A stretch of DNA of 64,000 nucleotides from Rhizobium mongolense USDA 1844 (GTDB lineage: Bacteria > Pseudomonadota > Alphaproteobacteria > Rhizobiales > Rhizobiaceae). The DNA lies in the NCBI RefSeq assembly GCF_000419765.1, contig NZ_ATTQ01000021.1, positions 1 through 64,000 of the forward strand, given 5' to 3'. The stretch's first letter is position 1; every line of letters starts with the position of its first letter. The position numbers were made by a program, and so were the translations under genes. A model generated the notes under the pieces. That model ran no database searches and was not told the origin of the DNA. It worked only from the letters and a program-made list of their open reading frames with translations. Positions 52,930 through 61,784 of this stretch are shown one piece after another.

Positions 52930-54846
52930 CTAGAGTGCCGGGCTCAAGGGGACGATGGCCGCAAAGCGGTTCCAGTCCTTCTTGGCCTTCGGCGTCCATG
53001 CCGCTTCGGCGATCGCCGGAAGCCGCGGAAAGACCAGGCGGTTGAAGTAGCCGCGCGACAGGAAGTGTTCCGACCAGATGCAGGCCTGTACGCCCTTCAT
53101 CTTGTCCTTGAGATCCTCGGGGAACTCGCCTTCCGCTTCATAGGCATAGGTATGTGCCGGCGGCACCGTGCCTGCCCAGCTCGCCCCCGGCTCCTGGAAG
53201 GCTTCTGCCTGCACCATGTCCAGATAATAGGCCTGTCCCGGCGTCATGACGACATCGTAGCCCTCCCTTGCCAGATCGATGCCGACCTGCGGATTTTCCC
53301 AGGCCATCAGCAGCGTATCTTTCGCCGCGACGCCGCCGCCATGTGCCACCTCGTTCCAGCCGGCAAGCTTGCGTCCGCGCGCCGTCAGCATGTCCTTGAT
53401 CCGTTTCAGGAAATAGGACTGCAGGCCGAACGTGCCGGAAATGCCTTCCTCGGCCATCAGCTTCTTTGCCAGCGGAGAGGCAAGCCATGAACCGTTCGCC
53501 ACTTCGTCACCGCCCACATGAATGTAGGAGGAGGGGAAGAGCTCGACCATTTCGTCGAAGACCTTTTCCAGGAATTCGTAGGTGAGGGGTACGGCCGGGT
53601 TCAAGGCGTTGTTCGGATAGCCCTGCACGGAATGATAGCTGTCCGGTGCCTCCTGGCCATCGGTGAGCTCCGGGAGAGCGGCCAGCGTTGCGGCATTGTG
53701 ACCGGGTATATCGATCTCCGGCACGACTTCGACATTCAATGCCTGGGCATGGGCGACGATGTCGCGGATATCGTCCTGCGAATAGAAGCCGCCGACGGGC
53801 TCAGCGCCATTGCCGAGCTGCGGCAGCAGCGGCTCGTTCGGACCGCGCAGGACGCCGGTGGTGGTCAGCTGCGGATAGGCCCTGATCTCCAACCGCCATG
53901 CCTCGTCGTCGGTCAGATGCCAATGAAAGATATTGAGCTTGAACCAGGCAAGGATATCGATCAGCCGCTTGACGTCGGCAACCGGATAAAACTGACGCGA
54001 CACGTCGAGATGGCAGCCGCGCCAGCCGTAACGCGGCTTGTCGGAGATGCTGCCGGAGATCGGAAAGCGGAACCTGCCCTTTGTCGTGCGCGCTCCGTTG
54101 AGCAATTGCGCAAGCGAGGTCAGGCCATACTGGAGCCCGGCCGCATCGCGATAGGAAAGCGTGACCTTGTCAGAGGCAAAGGTTAGACGGTAACTCTCCG
54201 CATCGAGCCGGGCCTGGCGGTCGAAGGCCAGCGCCCGGCCCTGCGGCGATGGCGCCAGGCTGAAGATGGAATGGTCGCTCTCAAAGAGCCGGCGCGAAAG
54301 GGAAATCACCGTCGAGATCGAAATCAGCTCGTCGGAGCTTGCGCCCTGCGGATAAAGCACGACCGGAAAGCTGTCGCCCGGCTTGGCATCGATCTCTGCC
54401 GGCCAGGGCTGGAGCGCGAAGGGAAGATCAAGGCTGCCCTCCGGCAGCAGCGCCGGCGGCGGCGCGCTCAGACTGCCTTCAAGAAGCAGATCGGAGACGG
54501 CCACCTCGGCATGCGTGCCGTCGGACAGTGTCAGATAGGCGGATTTTGCCCCATCCGTGCAATGCTGCGCCTTGCGATGAAGGCCGGCAACCGTGAAGAT
54601 CCAGCTCTGGCCGGGCGCAAGAAGGAACCCCGGGGGTGGCGAGAATTCGTGGAAGTTCGCGTTCCGGCGCAGGAACTGAGCGTTCTCGCAGGCTTCAGGA
54701 TCACTCACCCGCGTCAAGGACGTATAGACGAGCTTGAAGCCGGAAAGCGGGCTTTCGGAGAGGTTTAACAGTGTGAAGGTGAACTGGCCGTTTGGCCCGC
54801 CCTTTGGGGTCCAGCTGTTTTCCAGGCGATAGTAAACCGGTTTCAT
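52930..54846 (-). CDS. Beta-N-acetylhexosaminidase (GH20)
   Basis: 638 residues from ATG 54846, which follows GAGAGGAACAGG; longer reading rejected. Residues 1-170 are an N-terminal beta domain; residues about 170-270 are the GH20b-like domain; the catalytic barrel (about 280-600) begins YGWRGCHLDVSRQFYPVADV. It contains FNIFHWHLTDDEAWRLEIRA-type strand 2, EIDIPGHNAATLAALPELTD, and the catalytic Asp-Glu pair in YIHVGGDEVANGSW. There is no signal peptide, so it is cytosolic. It releases terminal GlcNAc or GalNAc from imported glycans or glycoconjugates. Confidence 0.92.
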   Translation of the reverse strand: MKPVYYRLENSWTPKGGPNGQFTFTLLNLSESPLSGFKLVYTSLTRVSDPEACENAQFLRRNANFHEFSPPPGFLLAPGQSWIFTVAGLHRKAQHCTDGAKSAYLTLSDGTHAEVAVSDLLLEGSLSAPPPALLPEGSLDLPFALQPWPAEIDAKPGDSFPVVLYPQGASSDELISISTVISLSRRLFESDHSIFSLAPSPQGRALAFDRQARLDAESYRLTFASDKVTLSYRDAAGLQYGLTSLAQLLNGARTTKGRFRFPISGSISDKPRYGWRGCHLDVSRQFYPVADVKRLIDILAWFKLNIFHWHLTDDEAWRLEIRAYPQLTTTGVLRGPNEPLLPQLGNGAEPVGGFYSQDDIRDIVAHAQALNVEVVPEIDIPGHNAATLAALPELTDGQEAPDSYHSVQGYPNNALNPAVPLTYEFLEKVFDEMVELFPSSYIHVGGDEVANGSWLASPLAKKLMAEEGISGTFGLQSYFLKRIKDMLTARGRKLAGWNEVAHGGGVAAKDTLLMAWENPQVGIDLAREGYDVVMTPGQAYYLDMVQAEAFQEPGASWAGTVPPAHTYAYEAEGEFPEDLKDKMKGVQACIWSEHFLSRGYFNRLVFPRLPAIAEAAWTPKAKKDWNRFAAIVPLSPAL

Positions 54847-54875
54847 GTCCTGTTCCTCTCTTTTGATCATGGATT

Positions 54876-55652
54876 TCAGTAATGGTCGGATTGCGAGAAG
54901 GTGCGGGCGAGCTCCGCCTGACCCGCCGTCAGACCGCAATCTACGGGCAAACAAACCCCGCTGATGGCTGCCGCCTGCGGTCCGGCTAAAAAGGCAACGG
55001 CATTGGCCACATCCTTCGGGTCGACGACCCGCTGAAGCGGATACCATCGCCGTGCCTCCTCAAAGACGTTGGGATTGGCAGCCGCGCGCGCTTCCCAGGC
55101 CCGGGTTCTGACCGTGCCGGGGGCGACCGCATTGGAGCGGATGCCGAACTTGCCGTATTCGACGGCCACCAACCGCGTGAAGTGGAGAAGCCCTGCCTTC
55201 GCCGCGCTATAGGCCGGATGCCCGAAAACGTTCATGCCGTTGACGGAGGCGATGTTGATGACCGAGCCTTTCGAGGCCTTCAGCATGTCCTCTACGGCGC
55301 GAAAGCATAAGAATGCAGCTTCGAGGTTGAGGGCATTGTCCATGCGCCAGATGGCAGGCGTGGTATCATGAAGGCTGACAGCACGTGCCGCGCCGGCATT
55401 GTTGACGAGCGTCTGCAACTGCCCGAGTTCGGCGCAGCGGCTTGCAAGTTGAGAAACGCTCTCCTCGCTGGTGACGTCGCACCCAGCCGCAATAAAACGG
55501 CTTTTCGGACCAAGCTTGGCGGCAACGGCTGCGGCCGCCTCCAGGTCGATGTCGGCAAGCAGGACGATGTCATGGTCATCGGCGAGCCTCTCGGCGATCG
55601 CAGCGCCGATGTCTCCAGCAGCTCCCGTCACGATAGCGACCGATTGCGTCAT
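54876..55652 (-). CDS. Short-chain dehydrogenase/reductase
   Basis: 258 residues from ATG 55652, after AAAAGGAAGG. Rossmann motif IVTGAAGDIGAAIAERLADD, NNAG (TLVNNAGAARAVSLHDTTPA), and the catalytic Ser/Tyr/Lys in SVINIASVNGMNVFGHPAYS AAKAG. Substrate unknown; in this cluster an alcohol or sugar derivative from the hydrolase products is likely. It is 29 bases from the GH20 start, so part of the same operon. Confidence 0.93.
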   Translation of the reverse strand: MTQSVAIVTGAAGDIGAAIAERLADDHDIVLLADIDLEAAAAVAAKLGPKSRFIAAGCDVTSEESVSQLASRCAELGQLQTLVNNAGAARAVSLHDTTPAIWRMDNALNLEAAFLCFRAVEDMLKASKGSVINIASVNGMNVFGHPAYSAAKAGLLHFTRLVAVEYGKFGIRSNAVAPGTVRTRAWEARAAANPNVFEEARRWYPLQRVVDPKDVANAVAFLAGPQAAAISGVCLPVDCGLTAGQAELARTFSQSDHY

Positions 55653-55677
55653 GCTTCATCCTTCCTTTTGCACGTTC

Positions 55678-56541
55678 TCAGTCTCCGAGGAGCTGACGGT
55701 CGTCGCCGTCGCGGTGGGCGACCAATTGTTGCTTAATGCGTCTTAGCGTTACCGCCGCCTTCGGCTGGATGGCATAGGCGACAAGGCTCGCGATGATGTC
55801 GACGGTTGCGATATAGGCGATGCGGGTCGAGGTGGGGCGGAATATATTGTTTCCTTCGGGCAGATCGATCGGCACAACGATCTCGGCCGCCGTTGCCACA
55901 GGGCTTCCGCTCTGCGTCAGTGCAATCGTCGTGACTTTGGCTTCGCGCGCCAGCCCGAAAGCGCGAACGAGCTCGGCATTGCGCCCCGAAAAGGACGAGC
56001 CGATCAGCACGTCGCCCGCGCGCGCTGCCGCCGCCATCATCAGCTGCATGCTGTGGTCCGAACTTGCCGTGATGCGCAGTCCTAGGCGGAAGAGGCGGTT
56101 CTGGAATTCGTCGGCGATCATCGAGGAGTTGCCACCCGAACCGAAGGCATAGATCATATCCGCCTTGGCGATCCGGTCGGCGGCGCGTCCGATTGCGGCG
56201 ATGTCAAGCGAGCGGTGCAGGAGGAACAGCGCGTTCTGGGCCTTGGTGATGATGTCCTGCGCAACGTCGGCGGGATCGCTGCTCTTGGACTCGGGCTTCA
56301 GATAGCGGACGCCGATATGCGCCGTGCGGGCGAGTTGAACCTTGAAGTCAGAGAAGCTCTCGCATCCGAGACGGCGGCAGAAGCGCGTGACGGTCGGCGG
56401 CGAAACCTCGGCCTTCTCCGCAAGCTCGATGATGGAGGCGTTCACGGCAAATTCGAAATCGTTGACGATGATTTCGGCAATCCGGTTCTCCGATGGAGAA
56501 AGGCGGCCCTTGTCTTCCTGCAATGTGGAAAAGATATCCAA
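55678..56541 (-). CDS. RpiR/MurR-family regulator with SIS domain
   Basis: 287 residues. HTH_6 domain in residues 1-75 (LSPSENRIAEIIVNDFEFAV, then IELAEKAEVSPPTVTRFCRR). SIS sugar-phosphate-binding domain in about 120-250 (KADMIYAFGSGGNSSMIADE, then GDVLIGSSFSGRNAELVRAF). RpiR proteins sense phosphosugars such as MurNAc-6-P. It lies in the operon after the RidA gene and probably controls both divergent units through the repeat at 56969-57050. Confidence 0.93.
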   Translation of the reverse strand: MDIFSTLQEDKGRLSPSENRIAEIIVNDFEFAVNASIIELAEKAEVSPPTVTRFCRRLGCESFSDFKVQLARTAHIGVRYLKPESKSSDPADVAQDIITKAQNALFLLHRSLDIAAIGRAADRIAKADMIYAFGSGGNSSMIADEFQNRLFRLGLRITASSDHSMQLMMAAAARAGDVLIGSSFSGRNAELVRAFGLAREAKVTTIALTQSGSPVATAAEIVVPIDLPEGNNIFRPTSTRIAYIATVDIIASLVAYAIQPKAAVTLRRIKQQLVAHRDGDDRQLLGD

Positions 56542-56565
56542 CCGATCCTCCCGGTGATGGCGCCC

Positions 56566-56955
56566 CTACTGGGCTTTTTTCTTATAGGCGACGCAGTCGA
56601 TCTCCACCTTGCAATCCACCATCATTGAAGATTGCACGCAGGCGCGTGCCGGGGGGTGCTCGCCGAAATATTCCTGATAGATCTTATTGAACGTCCAGAA
56701 ATCGCGTGGGTCGTCGAGCCAGACGCCGACGCGCACGACATCCTCGACGCCATAGCCGGCCTCTTTGAGGATCGCCAGAACATTGGCAATTGTCTTATGC
56801 GTCTGGGCGATGATGTTGCCCTCGACGATCTCGCCGCTTTCCATTGCAACCTGACCGGAAACATAAAGCCAGCCATCGGCTTCGACGGCGCGCGCAAACG
56901 GCAGAGACTTGCCGCCGGCGCCGGTTTGAACAGTGCCATAGCGCTTGATGGACAT
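56566..56955 (-). CDS. RidA-family protein
   Basis: 129 residues from ATG 56955, after AAGGATCGAG. Typical YjgF/RidA sequence: KSLPFARAVEADGWLYVSGQ, then IIAQTHKTIANVLAILKEAG and PPARACVQSSMMVDCKVEID, with the active-site Arg in RACVQ. RidA hydrolyses reactive enamines/imines made by PLP enzymes. First gene of the minus-strand unit, so it suggests imine formation in the pathway. Confidence 0.93.
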   Translation of the reverse strand: MSIKRYGTVQTGAGGKSLPFARAVEADGWLYVSGQVAMESGEIVEGNIIAQTHKTIANVLAILKEAGYGVEDVVRVGVWLDDPRDFWTFNKIYQEYFGEHPPARACVQSSMMVDCKVEIDCVAYKKKAQ

Positions 56956-56968
56956 TCTCGATCCTTGC

Positions 56969-57050
56969 AAATTATTTTCTTGATAAGTTGACAAGTGACC
57001 ATAGAAAGCAGAATTTGGCTAGCGAAAAACGCGATTTATGAAAAGAATTT
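56969..57050. promoter_or_regulatory. Imperfect inverted repeat between the two divergent units
   Basis: AAATTATTTTC (56969-56979) and GAAAAGAATTT (57040-57050) are complementary in 10 of 11 positions, flanking the divergent start region (ATG 56955 and 57066). Candidate binding sites for the RpiR regulator. Confidence 0.5.
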
Positions 57051-57065
57051 AAATAAAGGGCGAGC

Positions 57066-57551
57066 ATGCGCGATCCTTTCAAGAATCCCTTCCCTTCGTC
57101 CGACACAGCCCGGCATTCCATCTGGGAGATGCTCGTTCCGCGCGATATCGACGCGTTTTTGGCTGCCGATTGGTCCATGGTCGAAAACGACTTCGTGGAA
57201 GATGGTTTCATCGGGATCGATGGTTGCAAGCAGGTGAACCCGGACAAATGGCGTCTTGCCTTTCCGACGCTTGCCGCCTATCGCGACGAATGGCTTCGGC
57301 AGGCCAAGGAATTTGCCACGGAAAGCCTGGCGGAGGACGCGCGCACCGCGATCTTTTCGACGACCTCGCTGGAAGATATCGAGATCGAAGGCGACACGGC
57401 CCTGGTGCGCAAGAAATTTGATGGCGGCATCGCCAAGACCGACGGCAGCCGCGACGTCATGCAGTGGCAGACGCTCTATTACTGCCGGCTTCACGAGGGA
57501 TGCTGGAAGATCTGCGGGTTCACCGGCTATCTGCCGAATCCGATGGGTTGA
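57066..57551 (+). CDS. SnoaL/NTF2-like hypothetical protein
   Basis: 161 residues from ATG 57066 after AAAGGGCG. It has an NTF2-like layout: early helices (HSIWEMLVPRDIDAFLAADW), strand-turn FIGIDGCKQVNPDKWRLAFP, then the curved sheet FSTTSLEDIEIEGDTALVRK, then QTLYYCRLHEGCWKICGFTG. Function unknown; such domains are enzymes or ligand-binding proteins. First gene of the plus-strand unit of the M81 cluster, 31 bases before the second M81 gene. Confidence 0.8.
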   Translation: MRDPFKNPFPSSDTARHSIWEMLVPRDIDAFLAADWSMVENDFVEDGFIGIDGCKQVNPDKWRLAFPTLAAYRDEWLRQAKEFATESLAEDARTAIFSTTSLEDIEIEGDTALVRKKFDGGIAKTDGSRDVMQWQTLYYCRLHEGCWKICGFTGYLPNPMG

Positions 57552-57582
57552 AGCGGTGTCGACAACATAAAAGGCCAATCAT

Positions 57583-59058
57583 TTGCGCATTTTCACGGCA
57601 GCTCTGGCGACCGAGACCAACACGTTCTCGCCGATTTGTGTCGACCGGCGAGCTTTCGAGGCTTCGCTTTACGCACCGCCGGGACAGCATCCTGAAACGC
57701 CGACACTTTGCACCGCGCCGATCACTGTCGGCAGGCGGGTCACTGCTGCAAAGGGCTGGGAGCTGATTGAAGGAACGGCAACCTGGGCGGATCCGGCCGG
57801 GCTCGTCAACCGTTCCACCTACGAAGATTTGCGCGACGAGATACTTGCTCAGCTTAACGCTGCAATGCCGGTTGACGCGGTGGTCCTCGGGCTGCACGGA
57901 GCCATGGTGGCGGCGGGCTACGAAGACACCGAAGGCGACATCCTTGCGCGCATCCGCGAGATCGTGGGCCCCGATATTCTCGTCTGCGCCGAACTCGACC
58001 CGCACAGCCATCTGACCGCCAAGCGCGTGGCGGCCCTCGACTTCGCCGTCTATTTCAAGGAATTCCCGCACACGGATTTCGTCGACCGCGCCGAAGATAT
58101 GTGGCGCATCGCCGTCGATACGCTTGAAGGCAGGGTAAAGCCTGCCGTTTCCGTCTTCGATTGCCGCATGATCGACGTCTTCCCCACGTCGCGCGAACCC
58201 ATGCGCTCCTTCGTCGACAAGATCATTAAGATCGAAAGGGACGACCCGGATGTCCTGTCGATTTCCGTGATTCATGGCTTCATGGTCGGCGACGTTCCCG
58301 AAATGGGAACGAAAATGCTGGTGGTGACGGATGGCAAGCCGGAAAAGGGGGCAGCGCTTGCCCGCGACCTGGGGCTTGAGCTGTTCTCCAAGCGCGGAAC
58401 CTTCATGGCACCTCAGATAAACGAGAAGGAGGCGGTCGCGCGTGCTCTGGCCGCCACCGCCTGGCCGGTTGTCATCGCCGATGTCTGGGACAATCCGGGC
58501 GGCGGTACCGCAGGCGATGCCACGGTCATCCTCGAAGAACTGATGAGCCATGGGGCGACGGATGCGGCGATCGGCACGATCTGGGACCCGATGGCGGTGC
58601 AGATCTGTTTTGCGGCAGGGGAGGGCGCTGAGATTCCGCTTCGCTTCGGCGCGAAATCGGCGCCTGGCACCGGAAATCCGATCGATGGTACCGTGACGGT
58701 CGTCAAGCTTGTGAAGGATGCCGAGATGCAGTTCGGTGAGAGCCTGGCACCCTTCGGCGATGCCGCTCATGTGGTTCTCAACGGCATCGACATCATCTTG
58801 AACTCAACGCGTGCCCAGAGCTTTGATGCCAGCCTCTTTACGGTCATGGGAATTGATCCGGCCAAGAAGAAGATCCTGGTCATCAAATCTACGAACCACT
58901 TCTTCGCGTCGTTTTCGAAGATCGCCGCCGAGATCCTCTATTGTTCCGCGGGGACCCCTTATCCGAACAATCCGGCCAAGACGCCCTATCGCCGGGCACC
59001 GAGAAATATCTGGCCGATGGTCGCCGATCCTCATGGAAATGAACCTGGAGCCGCATAG
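57583..59058 (+). CDS. M81-family metallopeptidase (MlrC type), second copy
   Basis: 491 residues; start TTG 57583 (reads MRIFTAALATETNTFSPICV), the family's usual beginning, with AAGG upstream. M81 features: ATETNTFSP, VVLGLHGAMVAAGYEDTEGD, ILVCAELDPHSHLTAKRVAA, KEFPHTDFVDRAEDMWRIAV, and VWDNPGGGTAGDATVILEEL. It differs substantially from the copy at 51469, so this is an old divergence and not a recent duplicate. The stop is followed at once by the next ATG. Confidence 0.9.
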   Translation: MRIFTAALATETNTFSPICVDRRAFEASLYAPPGQHPETPTLCTAPITVGRRVTAAKGWELIEGTATWADPAGLVNRSTYEDLRDEILAQLNAAMPVDAVVLGLHGAMVAAGYEDTEGDILARIREIVGPDILVCAELDPHSHLTAKRVAALDFAVYFKEFPHTDFVDRAEDMWRIAVDTLEGRVKPAVSVFDCRMIDVFPTSREPMRSFVDKIIKIERDDPDVLSISVIHGFMVGDVPEMGTKMLVVTDGKPEKGAALARDLGLELFSKRGTFMAPQINEKEAVARALAATAWPVVIADVWDNPGGGTAGDATVILEELMSHGATDAAIGTIWDPMAVQICFAAGEGAEIPLRFGAKSAPGTGNPIDGTVTVVKLVKDAEMQFGESLAPFGDAAHVVLNGIDIILNSTRAQSFDASLFTVMGIDPAKKKILVIKSTNHFFASFSKIAAEILYCSAGTPYPNNPAKTPYRRAPRNIWPMVADPHGNEPGAA

Positions 59059-59313
59059 ATGCAGCAAAACCGGTTTGCCGTTGTCTCCGAGGTAGGCAGC
59101 AGGATTGCGGATCTTTCCACGCCGCAACCGATCGTCGATGAAGACCGGATGGCGGCAAATATCAGCCGGGTGCAATCCTACATGGATGCACACGGCCTGC
59201 GTTTCCGTCCGCATATCAAGACGCACAAGATCCCGGCGCTTGCCGCAGCGCAGGTTGCCGCAATTGGCCAACGACAGGCGATCCGTCGGATGTCAGCTTT
59301 CGATGGCTTCTAG
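59059..59313 (+). pseudogene. N-terminus of a D-threonine aldolase-like/alanine racemase-fold enzyme
   Basis: ATG 59059 abuts the M81 stop. The first 65 residues match the start of DSD1/D-threonine aldolase-type PLP enzymes: LSTPQPIVDEDRMAANISRV then HGLRFRPHIKTHKIPALAAA, including the PLP-lysine motif RPHIKTHK. After AAQVAA (about 59262) the family sequence breaks off, and the frame ends at 59313 in DNA that belongs to the opposite-strand MBL gene. The rest of the enzyme is lost. The breakpoint marks a deletion or island edge. Confidence 0.8.
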
Positions 59314-60099
59314 ATATCGTTTGATAGACCGTTCGACGATACGAAAGCCGTCTCTTTTGATCGTTCTGCCGGTGAACGCACCGTAGATCGCCTCAAATCG
59401 ATATGGCCGGACCGCCTCGGATATTCCTCTTACCGTGCCGGCGCCGAGCGGGATAAGGTTCGGATAGCTCCGCATGAAGCTTACATATTGACGATCGAGG
59501 GTTACTTGGATCGTGTCGCCCACAAACAGTGCGCCTTGACCATTCTCCAGCCAGGGACAGTGGAGCACGGCGCTGCCTGCGAAATGACCACCGCACCGGA
59601 TCAAAGTCGCCCGACCCAGCTGGAGAGCTTCATCCTTCCATGGGCGCAGCGCCGGGCCAAATCTCTGAATCCATTCGCCATCATCGGCGTGGACATAGAT
59701 TGGCACGCCCCCGCACGCCGCGCTCCATTCAATCATCGAAGAGTAAAAGTGCGGGTGCGAAATGGCGATTGCTAATAGACCACCCATTGCGGCAATTCGG
59801 GCAATACTGGTCTTGTCAACAAGGCTGAGGCAGTCCCACAGAATATTGCCGTCTGGTCCTTCGATGAGGAAAGCGCGATGGCCAATTGCGAAGTCGGGCG
59901 AGATCTGCAGACTATGTATGCCTAAAGCTTCCTTGTTCCAGACTACATCATGCGTCCGGCCGAGCGCCGTCATTTCTGTCCACTCTTGCCCCGACTGAGG
60001 CACGAATTGGCGGTCGTCCTCACAGACAGGGCAGGTTCGCGATGGCTCTGCACTCTCGTTGAACTGCGTGCCGCAGGCGGTACAGATAAAGCATGTCAT
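59293..60099 (-). CDS. Metallo-beta-lactamase-fold protein with N-terminal zinc ribbon
   Basis: 268 residues from ATG 60099 (MTCFICTACGTQFNESAEPS). Residues 3-31 hold two CxxC pairs (CTAC and CPVC), a rubredoxin-like ribbon. Residues about 50-268 have the MBL outline: HSLQISPDFAIGHRAFLIEG, ILWDCLSLVDKTSIARIAAM, SHPHFYSSMIEWSAACGG (HxH), IRCGGHFAGSAVLHCPWLEN and ALFVGDTIQVTLDRQYVSF, with some metal ligands replaced (no HxHxDH). Substrate unknown. It lies across the breakpoint from the aldolase fragment. Confidence 0.82.
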   Translation of the reverse strand: MTCFICTACGTQFNESAEPSRTCPVCEDDRQFVPQSGQEWTEMTALGRTHDVVWNKEALGIHSLQISPDFAIGHRAFLIEGPDGNILWDCLSLVDKTSIARIAAMGGLLAIAISHPHFYSSMIEWSAACGGVPIYVHADDGEWIQRFGPALRPWKDEALQLGRATLIRCGGHFAGSAVLHCPWLENGQGALFVGDTIQVTLDRQYVSFMRSYPNLIPLGAGTVRGISEAVRPYRFEAIYGAFTGRTIKRDGFRIVERSIKRYLEAIES

Positions 60100-60346
60100 T
60101 CTCAACTACCTAAGGCTTGGTTGGATTTTCCCGGCCCTCGCAAACTATGGCACGGCTTAAGCCTCGGTAAAGCGGGGGAAGATGTTAATAAGCGTCCCCT
60201 CGACCCTTCGCCCATCGTAAGAGAACTCTGATGTGGTGCCAATCTGTTCGATCTATTGATAGCTGGAGATTGAATACTCGCCCTTATGGACCGTTAGAAT
60301 CAATAGCATTTGTGTTCCGCGCACTAGATATCTCTACAACGTCATA

Positions 60347-60856
60347 TCAACGGCGATGTTGCACAATTCTGGCGCTCGCGTGATCTGCGGCAAGCTCCTC
60401 GACCGGCACTGGTTTACCAAGCAGATATCCTTGGCCGATGTCACAACCCAGATCCTGCAGCCGCCGAAGTTGGCTCTCCTCTTCGATGCCCTCGGCCGTT
60501 ATCGTTACCCCAAGTCCGGCACCGAGCGCGATGATGGCCTTAACCACCTTGTCCTGCTTATCAGTGGCTTCGAACGAAGTGACGAAACTCCGGTCGATCT
60601 TGATCTTGTCGAACTGGTAGTTGGACAGTTGGGAGAGGCTGGAATAGCCTGTCCCAAAGTCGTCGAGAGCAATCCGAACCCCCGCGTTCACCAAATCGTC
60701 GAGGACAATTCGAGCAGTGACAGCGTCCTGTATGAGGGCACTCTCGGTCACTTCCAGTTCGATTCTGTGCGCGGGAAAACCAATATCGCCCAATATCTTG
60801 AGGATTCGCAGGCCCAACAGCCGGTCGCTCAATTGGAGTGGAGACGCATTCGTATC
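60347..60856 (-). pseudogene. EAL-domain (c-di-GMP phosphodiesterase) fragment
   Basis: The last 168 codons encode the C-terminal half of an EAL domain: SPLQLSDRLLGLRILKILGD, HRIELEVTESALIQDAVTAR, RIALDDFGTGYSSLSQLSNY, FDKIKIDRSFVTSFEATDKQ, and VTITAEGIEEESQLRRLQDL, then GCDIGQGYLLGKP. The N-terminal EAL/ExLxR segment and any GGDEF part are missing; upstream codons are unrelated. Without the Glu of EAL it cannot cut c-di-GMP. No start is evident, so it is a relic. Confidence 0.82.
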
Positions 60857-61088
60857 TCCAAGAGGCGCTGGCGTCACGCGTGGGCATCTCAGTACGATCG
60901 ACTGCCATTTGATGGGCGACCGCGGCCTGAAGGATGGGGGTAATCGGTCGAGAAATGAATTCGAGCCAGGAATGGGCCTTTGTCGAAGAGTGCGATCAGA
61001 CCAAGGTCCGACGTCTACTCGCGAAGGAAATGCTAAAGTACGGTTACACGCAAGGCGCGCTGCCGCCACGTTTAGATCGGGGAGGCTC

Positions 61089-61397
61089 ATGTCCCACGGC
61101 ATCATCACCGAAATTCGCGATGCGCGGAAAGAACTGTTGAGCCTTTCGATCAGGGATCGCGAGCGTCTTGTTCGCCGGATTGTCGATGAACTGCACGCGG
61201 TTCGAAGTAGCGACTTTTCCGACAGCCCGTTTGCCAACAGCACGGGCCTCGACCACCTTGTTGCACGCACTTACGACACGATCCCCGAGATAGCGCGGAT
61301 GGATGACAGGAATTTTGGAATGGTCCTCGACCAGTTCGCTGAGTTGCTCGAGACGATTACGAACATCGTTCGCCTGCCGCCGACCGTGCTGCACTAA
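61089..61397 (+). CDS. Hypothetical protein (102 aa)
   Basis: ATG 61089 follows GGGGAGGCTC. Helical, hydrophilic: MSHGIITEIRDARKELLSLS, then IRDRERLVRRIVDELHAVRS and RNFGMVLDQFAELLETITNI. No family recognised. The start signal is good and codon use normal. The 5' neighbour is the EAL relic. Confidence 0.66.
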   Translation: MSHGIITEIRDARKELLSLSIRDRERLVRRIVDELHAVRSSDFSDSPFANSTGLDHLVARTYDTIPEIARMDDRNFGMVLDQFAELLETITNIVRLPPTVLH

Positions 61398-61640
61398 GGC
61401 CCAGGCTTTGAAGAGCGAGCTTCGAAAGGTCAGATCACTGGAGTCGCTCCGGCGCCGGCTCTATCCTGATGTTGCCGCTGAGGGCAGTTCGCCCTTTCGC
61501 CATTGATGCCGAAGCCGAACTGGCGGATGCGGACTCAATCCAGGCGGCGCGACCCCGTTTTAGGACTCTGGCCGACCTCGCGTATAAGTTCTCGATGGCC
61601 CTGCGAGCAGCAGAAGCTGAGGCGTCCAAGCCCCAGAGCG

Positions 61641-61784
61641 TCACGGAGAGCGTGCCACTTGATGAAGTAGAGCCTGTTGCACAAAGACACGGCTCGGCGC
61701 CTTCTCCGCCGGATCATCGAGCACCATCAGTGCAAGAACGATACCTGCGATGGCCGCTGCGATCATCGCGAGTGGAAATCCCAT
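61641..61784 (-). CDS. Small single-pass membrane protein (47 aa)
   Basis: ATG 61784, ten bases after AAAGG. Product: MGFPLAMIAAAIAGIVLALM then VLDDPAEKAPSRVFVQQALL then HQVARSP. Residues 3-21 form one hydrophobic helix. The remaining tail is soluble. An overlapping + frame (61469-61792) has a weaker start. Function unknown. Confidence 0.45.
   Translation of the reverse strand: MGFPLAMIAAAIAGIVLALMVLDDPAEKAPSRVFVQQALLHQVARSP

Noticed and set aside
60857..61270. Upstream extension of the EAL frame to 61270
   Set aside because: Arg/Ser-rich, no EAL or GGDEF motifs, and antisense to the start of the 61089 gene; only the part below 60856 is EAL-like.
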